A stretch of DNA of 64,000 bases from Glandiceps talaboti (taxonomy: Eukaryota; Hemichordata; Enteropneusta; Spengelidae): positions 6,244,501-6,308,500 of the forward strand of contig NC_135566.1 in the NCBI RefSeq assembly GCF_964340395.1, in the 5' to 3' direction. Numbering within the stretch: position 1 is the stretch's first letter; each line of letters starts with the position of its first letter. Below, one piece after another: positions 55,901 through 64,000 of this stretch. The position numbers were made by a program, and so were the translations under genes. The notes under the pieces were generated by a model, which searched no databases, was not told where the DNA came from, and saw nothing but the letters and a program-made list of their open reading frames with translations.

Positions 55901-58900
55901 ACTGATCTACCTGATACCAAAGAGAGGAAATGTGAGTAATTATCTTACATGATCTGATAAATATCATGATTTAGTAGTTCCTTTGATGTACAAACCCAAG
56001 TAGAAACTGTTGTCGTATGGCAGGCATACATTATCACGTGCAGCACCCGGTCAAAAGAATGCACTGCCATTGGAAATACGACAAAAACCAACAGCTAACG
56101 CCTTCAAAAAGAACTTAAAGACATATCTATTCTCCAGAGCAATTTAACTGTACAACACTTCTGAACTCTACATTGTAGTGGAAACCGGTGCACAGTTAAT
56201 AAATTCACTGATTGATTGATTGTTTGATTTATCAAGTACAAACAATTGAAATGGTCCAGCGTATTATTATACAAATATTATATTGTGTCAAGGTGACATT
56301 CACACATTGCCAAAGTCAGCACTCTGTGACACAAGACGTGGCTACAGATGCCATAACAGTCTTCCCATGATTGTGAAATGGTGCCAAAAGACAAGCAGAG
56401 AGAATGTCTGCAAATCTTTTACTCATGTACTGACTACATTTAGAAGCCCAATCATGAATTGTATGATCGTGATAAAAATCAGTGTTTCTTTTTTTTTCTC
56501 ATTTTTCAGCCAGAAACTATGGGACATGATGAAATTGTTCTGTCCTTTGCATTCGCATGTGCTGTGTCTGTCATGTGTATTGCATGTGCGTGTGGTTTAG
56601 GGTTGGCCACCCCTACAGCAGTAATGGTTGGTACCGGCCTTGGTGCTCAAAACGGCATCTTGATCAAAGGGGGTGAACCATTAGAAATGGCACACAAGGT
56701 AAGCAACTCTGAGTAATACTGAATAATGTTAATTTAGAATTCATGAAGTCACCCTTAATGTGTCTATCACCAAGACATGTTACACATTTATAAGATTTGT
56801 AAATGAAAAAATGGATTTTGTATCTGAACAAATTTACCCATTATTAGTACCCAACGGACAAAGCCTGAGGGGGGACTACTACATTAGGGTATGTGCATGA
56901 ATGTGTGCATGTGCGTATGTGTAGCTATATCTCTGAAATACATGAGGCGATTTCAACCAAACTTAGCCAGTTTGGTAAATTAACATCACTTTATGTTATG
57001 AGTAGACATTGGTATGTCAAATGTTATAATCTGAATTGTAGGGTGATATTTTGGACACTAATCAAAAGTGCAGTAGTGTTAGGGAGTGCTATGTCACTGT
57101 TTTTCTTAAGGGCAGTAAGTAGGTAAAAGTTGTCCTGTCATTTTACCAGGGTTCCCTACCAGTGTTTTTGATATGGGTTGTAAGTAGCTACAAAGCATTG
57201 GAAACTGTCTGTTTTACCATATTCCCACTTTCTGTTACCAGGGGTTCTCCAACCCTTAACAAAAACACTGTATGTCTTTGAATGTAGAAGATTTGATTTG
57301 AGTTACAGAAAAGCAAAGTGTATCGTATGCTGACATCTTATCTTATGTTGTTATTCTCTGTAGGTGAAAACAGTAGTCTTTGACAAGACTGGTACAATAA
57401 CGCATGGCGTACCCAAAGTAGTGCATTTGGCTTCTTTCCAATCCAATTTCAGTGAAGATGACATCCTGGCCATAGCTGGCAGTGCTGAGGCTAACAGTGA
57501 ACACCCTATAGGTGCTGCCATTGTGTCATATGCTAAACAGGTAGGGAGTTTGTCTTGTCTTGTCGGTAGCTTCACTTCATTGTCTGGAACTTGAAGATGA
57601 CAATTACCCCAAGGAAAATGTTTTTATATGATTATCACATCACATTCCCAGACATATCCTTTTCTGAGTGAAAGAAAATCACCAGTAGGTCTTGTCTCAT
57701 GCTATTGTACTAGTGCCCTAGGGAAAATAGAAAATAAATAGTGGTCTTTGTATGCAAATCAAGGTCACTATAGGTCACTAGTCTATACCATGTGACATGG
57801 TCTAACCCAATCACTGAAGGCTTTGTAAAAAAGATGTGTTATAAGATGAGTATGGCCAGGCAATAAGTATTATAGAACACGTCACATTCTCTCACTGTGA
57901 TCCATCAGGCTCCCGCATAGAATATTTGATAACCGAACATATATCTAGATAGATAGATTTCTTCTCAATATCTGCGAGTGTTGAATCATTATATTTACAA
58001 AAGGCTGACCGGGACCTCTGCTTGTAAATATTGTACTTGAACTTCATTTATTCCTTCCTTTTTTTTGACAGATATTTGGTGTGGATGTTTTGGGAAAGTG
58101 TGACGACTTCAAAGCTGAAGCTGGTTATGGCTTGGAGTGTACTATTAGTGGAGTTGGTAAACTAAATGCTAAAAGGAAAGAACATATTGCAATTCCAATG
58201 GATGGTGATGTAACTGATGACAGTAACACCAATAAAGAAGAGACTGTAAAGAGTAAGAATTGGTTCCAACTTTTGTCTTATATGCAACCATTATCAGGGA
58301 TAGCAGCAGGATATACAGCGCTGGCAAGCTAAGCGTGGCATTTGTTCTGTAGATGCTTTTATTTCATGTCTACATAAACAAAGAAATCAAACAAAATTTG
58401 CCTGTATACAGAGCAAACACCATGCTTAGTTTGCTGGGTTTGTATTTGACTGGTATGAAAGGAACTTTATAAATAAAATGTGTATTTGGTAATTTGAATT
58501 GAGTGTAAGACTGAAAGTATTCATTTATTTACAGTACGAACATGATTTCATGTATAAACAAGGTTTGAAAAAAATATTGCCAACTGCATATAATGTAAAT
58601 GATGTCCACAATGTAGTATTTTAGAAATACCCCTTTCTTGCTCACACCCCTACCCTCCCCAAGTTTTTACTTGTATTTTCTAAACAAAACTTTTGCAATG
58701 AATGGAAAATGAAAAAGCAAGGTTTTGAGATTGTGATTCTGTCGCAAGATATGGAACTGTGTTTCTCCAAGTTAATCTTTACGAGACATGTTTTGTGCTG
58801 AATAGGGAATAGGCACTCAGGAGTCATGAATATTCATTGTGCAACCATTGAATACATTATTCTGCTGACTCCCATGATGCAATAGCCCATGGCAAAGATG

Positions 58901-61660
58901 CACTATAAAGGTACAATATCAACTTGGTGCTTCTCAGAAATTGCAAGTAATTGTGGGTGATGCAACATTATGAAATGACTTTCCAGAACCTGTAGTTTAT
59001 GAAAATGTCTCTATATCCTGGAGTGCAGTTCCCCCTTTCAATGCCAAGTATAAATTGTTTGATTTCAGACAAGGAACCATACAGTGTGCTGATTGGAAAC
59101 AGAGAATGGATGAGAACTAATAACCTTGATGTTGCTGTAGATATCGACAGAGAAATGGCTTTACATGAACGCAAAGGTCACACTGCTGTACTCATTGCTG
59201 CCAATGGTAAGATAGTTTCCGTGCATTAAATTTTGAACTAACGAGATAGTCTAGCTGCATTCCTCCATCTCTATAAAATTAGTTTGCTGTGTATTAGTAT
59301 GTACTAATATCAAAGTATATACCAAACAAGTATTAATCTTTCGCAACCATGAATATATAATTTCTGGTCTGGTGACTCCCATCATGCAATAGCCCATAGC
59401 AAAGATACCCTATAAAGGCACAAGATTAACTTGATGCTCTCTGAAATTGCAAGTAATTGTAGGGGATGTAAAATCATGAAGTGACTCCAGAACCCATAGT
59501 TTATGAATTTCAAAGTGTCTTTTATTTCCTGGAGAGGCTTTGCCGTAATTGGCTGCGACTCAGCTTACTTAATGTTTGCAGGCAATTGCTTCATGGATTT
59601 TCCACTTTCTTTGTATCCTAGTTACAATAGATTTCAACTACTAAGTATATTGAATCCACACAGGTGCTGTTATTGGTATAATAGCTGTTGCTGACTCTGT
59701 GAAGCCAGAAGCTGCGCAGGCTGTGACTGTTTTGAAACACCTCGGTTTGGACGTAGTTTTACTGACCGGAGATAACCACAGAACAGCCAATACTATTGCT
59801 GCTCAGGTGAGGACTTAAAGCAAGATATAACAAGATTTCTGACAGGCTGAGATGCATAGCATGTTTATAACAAGACTTCTTATAGGCTGACAGTACAAAG
59901 GATTTTTATAACAAGACTTTTTATAGGCTGATATACAAGATTTAAAACCAGACTTCTTATTGGCTAAGAGACACACAGATATTTAAAGGAATGTGGAACT
60001 GATCCACATGAGCATGTTTGCACTTTCAGACGATTGATATAGCCCTGTACTTGAATAGAATCATGATCAGAATTGTGATTTTACCATGTTTCTAGGCTGT
60101 TGTGAAATCAATTTGGTCTACATGCATTCAGAAACTATAATTATAATAAATTTTGTACTTGTAGGTTGGTATCACACAAATATTCGCTGAAGTATTACCA
60201 TCTCACAAGGTAGATAAGGTCAAAGAACTCCAACTTGGTGGCAAACGTGTTGCCATGGTAGGCGACGGAGTCAACGACTCACCAGCTCTTGTTCAGGCTG
60301 ATGTTGGTATTGCCATAGGAACAGGAACTGATGTTGCCATAGAAGCTGCTGATGTAGTCCTTATTAGGGTAAGTTAGTACTTAGGTACTCGAATACATAT
60401 AGTAATATTGCATGTTTATTGTGTGTTAGTGTTTGATTTTAAGGATTGAGCAATGAATCATAGAGTCATCAAATCTCACTCTAAATTTTCTTAGGGATTT
60501 CTTTAACATCTAATGTAATGTTACTTTTATTTTGCAACAACAGAATAATTTGCTGGATGTACCTGCTGCCATTCATCTGTCACATTACATCGTACAGCGA
60601 ATCAGAATCAACTTCTTGCTGGCTTTAGTCTACAACGTTGTAGCTATACCTGTTGCAGGAGGTAAGTACAGTGTTCTCCTCAGGATGATTTGCTCAGCCT
60701 CCAACAGGCACCTGTAAGGGGGATATAGGAATGATCCTTGTCTTTCCATCCATCTGTCCCTTCATGTGAATGTGTGTGTGTGTGTGTGTGTGTGTCTGTC
60801 CTTGGTCAGCCATATCTCTGACAACCGTGACACAATTTCAACCAAATCTGGTGCAAATGTCAAACACTACATGCCACTTAAATTTGTGACTTTTGCATAA
60901 TGGTGGCCATATTTGTAATAGAAATGCACTTTGTGCCTCTTATCTCGTATTAAGAATATGATGTTGAGTTTAAAGAGATTGTGACAACATGTACCTCTTT
61001 AAACATGTCTGCTAGCTCCACCTAATAGATTACTGTTATGATTTTGATCTGATTATGACTCTATATATTTTTACCTTATACAGGTGTGTTAGCTCCAGCT
61101 GGTATCTACTTAGAACCATGGATGGCTGCAGCCTGTGAAGCCTTCTCTACCGTCACTGTCATTATATCATCTCTCCTACTCAAATTGTAAGTATCCTAGG
61201 GAGTCATTCTATATAGTCAAATTATCTTCAATAATCTAGGGGGTCACATCGTGTTTGTCTCTTCATTTTAAAATTTCTTTCACGTCAATGCTGTGATTAT
61301 GATTGTGGATTGACAGTATCACCAATATTTACACACATATTTTGTTGTACTACTCAATCGAATGACCAATCATTTCTAAGGTGTTAAGATGGAAAACATA
61401 GCAATACACGAGGTCACATTTTCAAATGCTTCATTATGTCAAAATTTTGATTGGCAATTTGAGCTAGATAACTTAAATTGTTGTCGGTATATTTTCAACA
61501 ATAAATATTTGTTTTTAATTCTAGGTACAAACAACCAGATTATGTTGAGACTGAGAAGTCTGGTAAAACATACTCTAGAGTCCTGAGTGATGAAGAAGAG
61601 TTTGATGACTCTGAACATACTGGTAAAAGATACTCTAGAATGCTAGAAATGGAACCATAA
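45910..61660 (+). CDS. ATP7: ATP7-b: divergent copper-ATPase paralogue with Cys-rich N-terminus, complete, 18 exons
   Basis: Exons start at 45910, 48648, 49659, 50555, 51764, 53689, 54344, 55323, 55788, 56510, 57364, 58072, 59069, 59664, 60165, 60544, 61084 and 61525. They sum to 3789 bases (1262 aa plus stop), in frame at every junction. Residues 1-305 hold 42 Cys in a metallothionein-like extension; metal-binding motifs are GMTCVSC (345-351) and a degenerate IICPSC (424-427). TGES 700, DKTG 870, SEHPIG 908 and GDGVNDSP 1109 are intact, so the ATPase cycle could work. The membrane site differs: CAC (826-828) replaces CPC, YN stays (1174), and TM8 has Glu1202 and Thr1206 where Met and Ser are usual. 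Family membership is certain. Altered metal specificity or a sensor role is inference. An in-frame stop at 45895 supports the start. It is an inverted paralogue of ATP7-a. Confidence 0.93.
46454..46826 (+). repeat. 108-bp coding tandem repeat in ATP7-b exon 1
   Basis: The 36-codon unit with [20 protein letters not shown] is present twice almost identically (from about 46507 and 46615), with diverged or truncated units before and after ([33 protein letters not shown]). The length is a multiple of three, so the frame is kept. Confidence 0.92.
47000..48647 (+). other. ATP7-b intron 1
   Basis: 1.65 kb separating the two halves of metal-binding domain 1. Includes the 14-bp minisatellite at 48025-48398; nothing coding is seen. 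Confidence 0.8.
48025..48398. repeat. 14-bp minisatellite grown from a CATAGACCC palindrome
   Basis: Begins CATAGACCCTACCCGTGTAG (the palindrome family seen at 4564 and 6040) and continues as about 25 copies of GTAGGGTCTATCAT/GTAGGGTCTGTCGT, ending GTAGGGTCTATG. Variants with GGTGGTA replace some units. Confidence 0.92.
48648..48811 (+). CDS. ATP7: ATP7-b exon 2: rest of metal-binding domain 1
   Basis: Encodes [20 protein letters not shown] and [18 protein letters not shown]. 164 bases, identical in length and phase to ATP7-a exon 5, so this domain corresponds to ATP7-a domain 3. Confidence 0.92.
48824..49075 (-). mobile_element. tRNA-derived SINE, diverged and interrupted copy
   Basis: AAAGATCTTTATTTACAAG, ACTGGATAGTTCTTT and GTGAGGGCTGTCCCTCATGG match the SINE tail and body. 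About 110 unrelated bases (48905-49010) split it. The tRNA-like head is absent. In ATP7-b intron 2. Confidence 0.65.
49315..49545. repeat. Dispersed repeat R2, copy 3
   Basis: AAAGGCCCAGTTTTCAATAC, GACCATTCTTTGTTATGGAC, TCACTCTGACAGACAAATG and TTTCAATCCTAATC match the copies in ATP7-a intron 10. Confidence 0.5.
49659..49817 (+). CDS. ATP7: ATP7-b exon 3: degenerate metal-binding domain 2
   Basis: Encodes [20 protein letters not shown] and [20 protein letters not shown]. The fold is recognisable, but GMxCxxC has become DIICPSC: the CxxC stays and the Gly-Met is lost. The exon ends where ATP7-a has no intron. Confidence 0.9.
50555..50637 (+). CDS. ATP7: ATP7-b exon 4: end of domain 2, linker to TM1
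   Basis: The acceptor GTTTCTAG leads to [20 protein letters not shown]; the donor GTAAGT is in phase 2. 83 bases; with exon 3 it equals ATP7-a exon 6. Confidence 0.9.
51395..51475. repeat. Poly-C then (AAAAAAT)n low-complexity tract
   Basis: CCCCCCCC followed by repeated A-runs with single T. The ORFs across it are repeat artefacts. Confidence 0.85.
51764..51914 (+). CDS. ATP7: ATP7-b exon 5: TM1-TM2
   Basis: Encodes [20 protein letters not shown] and [20 protein letters not shown]. 151 bases, as in ATP7-a. Confidence 0.93.
51915..53688 (+). other. ATP7-b intron 5
   Basis: 1.77 kb, AT-rich; no coding sequence, SINE or tandem repeat recognised. Confidence 0.6.
53689..53922 (+). CDS. ATP7: ATP7-b exon 6: TM3-TM4
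   Basis: Encodes [37 protein letters not shown] and [20 protein letters not shown]. 234 bases, as in ATP7-a. Confidence 0.93.
54344..54593 (+). CDS. ATP7: ATP7-b exon 7: actuator domain with TGES
   Basis: Encodes [20 protein letters not shown] and [15 protein letters not shown]. Nucleotide identity to ATP7-a exon 9 is high even at third positions, in contrast to other exons. Confidence 0.94.
54594..55322 (+). other. ATP7-b intron 7
   Basis: About 730 bases of AT-rich sequence with a short GC-rich patch near 54800; no feature recognised. Confidence 0.6.
55323..55447 (+). CDS. ATP7: ATP7-b exon 8: actuator domain end
   Basis: Encodes [20 protein letters not shown] and [15 protein letters not shown]. 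125 bases, phase 1 to 0. Confidence 0.93.
55505..55690 (-). repeat. Dispersed repeat R1, copy 7
   Basis: CTTGGGGTCCACTATCTTGT, TTCAAGGAAATCAATAG and GAGAAAGGGTTGGAGTTTTC align with the R1 copies at 10745 and 23065. Confidence 0.45.
55788..55931 (+). CDS. ATP7: ATP7-b exon 9: TM5
   Basis: Encodes [20 protein letters not shown] and a helix ending [20 protein letters not shown]. Three codons longer than in ATP7-a; no microexon follows it. Confidence 0.93.
56040..56236 (+). mobile_element. 3' end of a non-LTR retrotransposon (LINE)
   Basis: The frame from 56058 reads [29 protein letters not shown] then stop (56145-56147). This resembles the LPxxIR...FKKxLKTxLF end found after the reverse transcriptase of CR1/L2-like LINEs. 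A (GATT)n tail at about 56205-56225 fits such an end. Only the 3' tip is present, typical of 5'-truncated insertion. Confidence 0.65.
56510..56698 (+). CDS. ATP7: ATP7-b exon 10: TM6 with CAC in place of CPC
   Basis: Encodes [20 protein letters not shown]. Codons 56585-56593 read TGT GCG TGT (Cys-Ala-Cys). The downstream [20 protein letters not shown] is normal, as is [12 protein letters not shown]. Acceptor TTTTTCAG and donor GTAAGC are good. Extra Cys residues (FACAVSVMC) lie on the same helix. Confidence 0.93.
56890..56975. repeat. Dispersed repeat R3, copy 1
   Basis: CTATATCTCTGAAATAC and CGATTTCAACCAAACTTAGC after a TG-rich stretch; the same arrangement recurs at 60762-60850. Confidence 0.45.
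57364..57540 (+). CDS. ATP7: ATP7-b exon 11: DKTG and SEHPIG
   Basis: Encodes [20 protein letters not shown] and [20 protein letters not shown]. Phosphorylated Asp870 and the nucleotide-site His are intact. Confidence 0.95.
58072..58252 (+). CDS. ATP7: ATP7-b exon 12: nucleotide-binding domain
   Basis: Encodes [20 protein letters not shown] and LECTISGVG, then a short hydrophilic loop to EETVK. The donor GTAAGA at 58253 is in phase 1; reading past it meets a stop at 58330. The acidic insert of ATP7-a is absent. Confidence 0.85.
58834..59035 (+). repeat. 200-bp intronic direct repeat, copy 1
   Basis: TGACTCCCATGATGCAATAG, CACTATAAAGGTACAATAT, AGAAATTGCAAGTAATTGTG, CCAGAACCTGTAGTTTATGA and TCCTGGAG recur in order at 59346-59545. 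It ends 33 bases before ATP7-b exon 13. Confidence 0.85.
59069..59206 (+). CDS. ATP7: ATP7-b exon 13: N-domain
   Basis: Encodes [20 protein letters not shown] and [16 protein letters not shown], canonical N-domain strands. The exon lies between two copies of a 200-bp intronic repeat. Confidence 0.92.
59346..59545 (+). repeat. 200-bp intronic direct repeat, copy 2
   Basis: Same order of blocks as copy 1, about 80-85 percent alike by eye: TGACTCCCATCATGCAATAG, CCTATAAAGGCACAAGATTA, TGAAATTGCAAGTAATTGTA, CCAGAACCCATAGTTTATGA. It lies after exon 13. Confidence 0.85.
59664..59806 (+). CDS. ATP7: ATP7-b exon 14: P-domain
   Basis: Encodes [20 protein letters not shown] and [19 protein letters not shown], with TGDN. 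143 bases, as in ATP7-a. Confidence 0.94.
59826..59965. repeat. Degenerate tandem repeat, about 4 units
   Basis: Units share TATAACAAGACTTCTTATAG GCTGA with variable spacers of 15-25 bases; in ATP7-b intron 14. Confidence 0.65.
60165..60368 (+). CDS. ATP7: ATP7-b exon 15: P-domain with GDGVNDSP
   Basis: Encodes [20 protein letters not shown] and [20 protein letters not shown]. Mg-binding residues are intact. 204 bases, very close to ATP7-a exon 18. Confidence 0.95.
60544..60661 (+). CDS. ATP7: ATP7-b exon 16: TM7 (YN)
   Basis: Encodes [20 protein letters not shown] and [22 protein letters not shown] at 1174-1175 is kept. A single donor GTAAGT follows; there is no repeat like that after ATP7-a exon 19. 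Confidence 0.93.
60762..60850. repeat. (TG)n and dispersed repeat R3, copy 2
   Basis: About 13 TG dinucleotides, then CCATATCTCTGACAACCGTG and ATTTCAACCAAATCTGGTG, matching the block at 56890. Confidence 0.55.
61084..61186 (+). CDS. ATP7: ATP7-b exon 17: TM8 with altered metal-site residues
   Basis: Encodes [20 protein letters not shown] and [15 protein letters not shown]. Relative to ATP7-a and vertebrate ATP7, Met becomes Glu1202 (61137-61139) and Ser becomes Thr1206 (61149-61151). Length and phase are unchanged. Confidence 0.93.
61525..61660 (+). CDS. ATP7: ATP7-b exon 18: C-terminus and stop
   Basis: Encodes [20 protein letters not shown], an acidic [10 protein letters not shown] stretch and a second [13 protein letters not shown], ending in TAA at 61658-61660. 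The two GK(T/R)YSR(V/M)L copies form a short duplicated motif with basic residues before a Ser. The tail is longer than in ATP7-a but unrelated to vertebrate tails. Confidence 0.92.
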
Positions 61661-64000
61661 TGCAAAGACACTGTGATCTTATACGTCGGATGTTAGCAAA
61701 GTTTGTGATGTAAGATGGAAGGAACATAATATTATGATGTTTCTCAGGAGACACTTGTAGCGATATATATGAATCGTTTTTTTGATTATTATACTTGTAT
61801 AGGCAATCGAATTTCTGTGTTGTATTTTATGTGTAGTTCTTATAAATTTTTAAATTATTGTATCAAAGAAAATTTTTGTTACAAACGCAATATTGGAAAT
61901 TATTATCTGATATTTTCAACTGCTCATGTTAATGGTTGTCAACAAATTGACCCACTTAAAACAAAGTCTGAGACAGATACAAATTTCCAGGCACCTATCA
62001 CCCTTATTAGACTCGCCTTAAAGGTCACATTCTAGGGCAATCTGTTAACAAAGACTGAAATATGCAGTCGAAAATTTCAGATAACAACTTTGTGTGGAAC
62101 AGAAGTTTACTTCGATCCAATGATTTATTCAAGAAACCAAATGGGACTTTTATTAAATATATACATATAATTTATATACATGTTTGTATACTCAGGTCAA
62201 AGGTCAACTTGTTTTAGTACAACTCATCAAATTGATTTTATGAACCCTTTTCGCACTAATAATTTATATTTTGCAATTTTTTTGTGGTTAATTTTTGCCT
62301 TTGACAAATACATCAAACTTTTGAATTACTTGAATTACCTGTCTACAAGTTGTGAATAATACTGTACACTGTATTGATGTCCATGTGTAAATAGTACGGC
62401 TAAATTATTTGTTGATAAATGATTGAAAGATTCAGACTATGGGAAATTGAACTAAAACTGGCTTAAAACAGGACAATAGATGAAATGAATTCAAAATGGT
62501 ATAAATTACAGCCAAAACAGGGAATGTTTGCCAGAAGACTACATTAAACATATGGTTCGGGAAATTCAATTTTTATTCTGGCTGCACCATGTCACACATT
62601 GGCCAACCTTTTACACAGAGGTCAATAAGGGCAGCACAACACGGTATATCTTACATTCTAACATGGAATACACAGGTGTAGATATTCATTTGTATCTCAA
62701 ACAGGGTCATAAAATTGTCATAATTTTATACTAGCCATAATAATTCTCCTTTTAAATATTTAAATTTTGATTGTGAGAATACTTTTTTTTCAAGAATCTT
62801 CATATTTGGTAGGTCTAAAAAGAATCATAGTTTTGGGTTATTTGTTTTTTTCTGGCTGACTTGAAACTTTTTACGTCGTATACATTGCACTGTTTACATT
62901 GTGAGATAAATTTAAAAAATAACACAAAATAATGTGTTTTTGAAGGTATGTTATTGGGACCATGCTTTTTTTTGTGTGTGTTTGCCATGTAACATAGATA
63001 TGTCATTTTGTTTTACAATTAAACAGTGGTAGTGTGGATTTTGGTGACGGCAGCTAAAGATTACGGTTGTTTTTGAGCCATTTTGGATAACCTTTGAGGC
63101 ATTTTGAGGTGCGATAGATCTGGAGTAGAAAACCATAAACTCTGTATTCTTTAGTTCTTCTTTATCATTGTACATGGGAAAGTAATGGTGATTTTCAACA
63201 TTTGAATCACTTACAGCAGAAGAAAGTAAGTTGTGTATGAACACAAGCCAGAACAGATTGTTACTTGTTTAATCTAAATGCAGAGGATGATTCATATACA
63301 TTGTATACGATTGTTGCAGTATCCATCTCCTGCAGAGTGGATATATATATACATTGTAATACATTGTTGCAGTATCTGTCTCTTGCAGAGTGGATATATA
63401 TGCATACATACATACATACATACATACATACATACATACATACATACATACATACATTGTTATACAATTGTTGCATGTGTCTGGCTTTAGCAGAGGGTGA
63501 TTTACTAGATACGGACTAGGTGAAAGAAAGTGCTTGTCCCAGTCATAATTTTGACAGACAAAACAAAAACATGCATCACATCATGCTTGTACACTACCTG
63601 CAGACTATAACCATGCAGACACATGTATTACAATGTATGTATTTTCAGTCTGCAAAATACAGACTCGTACAACAAAGTATCCATTCTAACTTTTGTTCCC
63701 TCACAGCTTACTTTTGTCTGCCAGTAAGTTATTACTTGCATACAGTACTGTTTGGTATTTACACTGCAGTGCAATACTGAAATCATATTGTAATTTGTAT
63801 ACCAATGTGTAGTTGAACACACAATCATTTCATTTACTCAAAATCAAGTGAGTGTGGTTGTATTTTATGCCAACTTTTTTGGAGAAATTTATGCAATAAC
63901 AGTGACTTATGAGTGCTAGTGTCGATATTCAGGATATTTGCACATGTGCATGTGGTGTTTTCTGCAACATTTTCACGAGCTTCACTCTATGCCTCGGAGA
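61661..64000 (+). other. ATP7-b 3' UTR and downstream sequence
   Basis: AT-rich. No canonical AATAAA was found close by; the first variant ATTAAA is at 62152-62157, giving a UTR of about 500 bases if used. No further gene is recognised up to the window end. Confidence 0.5.
63305..63510. repeat. Compound repeat with (CATA)n core
   Basis: ATTGTTGCAGTATC(C/T)(A/G)TCTC(C/T)TGCAGAGTGGATAT is present twice (from 63310 and 63363), then about 13 CATA tetramers (63403-63456), then a third diverged unit (ATTGTTGCATGTGTCTGGCT, TTAGCAGAGGGTGA). Confidence 0.85.

Noticed and set aside
45910-61660. ATP7-b as a pseudogene
   Set aside because: All 18 exons keep frame, have good splice sites and intact catalytic motifs; the altered site residues are single substitutions in otherwise conserved helices.

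Overview
This is nuclear DNA from an animal. Genes are split by many introns with ordinary GT-AG sites, the background is AT-rich, and microsatellites, minisatellites, tRNA-derived SINE copies and foldback elements are common. The gene families (copper ATPase with several metal-binding domains; sushi-domain membrane receptor with a tyrosine-rich tail) point to a metazoan. Compact genes, modest introns and the repeat types suggest a marine invertebrate, but the sequence alone does not fix the phylum. There are no bacterial-type operons, CRISPR arrays or tRNA/rRNA genes.

Layout. (1) 124-3418, + strand: the 3' part of a gene for a single-pass membrane protein. It has an acidic Ser-Asp linker, two sushi (CCP) domains, a stalk, one transmembrane helix and a cytoplasmic tail with seven tyrosines, two in ITIM-like contexts. 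Its 5' exons lie outside the window. (2) 7621-31326, - strand: a complete 21-exon ATP7-type copper-transporting P1B ATPase (called ATP7-a here), 1273 codons, with four metal-binding domains and all canonical motifs. (3) 31327-45909: 14.6 kb with no convincing protein gene. It holds a duplicated promoter-like segment with E-box motifs and a cluster of foldback/MITE-like elements. (4) 45910-61660, + strand: a second complete 18-exon ATP7 paralogue (ATP7-b), 1262 codons. (5) 61661-64000: 3' UTR and repeats.

The two ATPases are transcribed divergently and share nearly all intron positions and phases, so they come from an inverted duplication. They have diverged strikingly. ATP7-a looks like a conventional Cu(I) pump: [27 protein letters not shown] in TM7, and Met and Ser in TM8. 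ATP7-b keeps the catalytic ATPase motifs but begins with about 305 residues holding 42 cysteines in CC and CxxxxxC patterns, built partly from 36-residue repeats. It has only one canonical and one degenerate metal-binding domain. It carries CAC instead of CPC in TM6, and Glu and Thr where TM8 normally has Met and Ser. Every splice junction keeps frame, so it does not look like a pseudogene. This metallothionein-like, altered-site copper-ATPase paralogue is the most unusual object in the window.

A second oddity is in ATP7-a. The end of the TM7 exon, including its splice donor, is repeated five times in tandem at exactly 63 bp, always in frame. Each successive donor would add 21 residues of TM7-like sequence.

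All exon boundaries were read by eye from splice consensus, homology between the two paralogues and frame continuity. No transcript data or database search was available.
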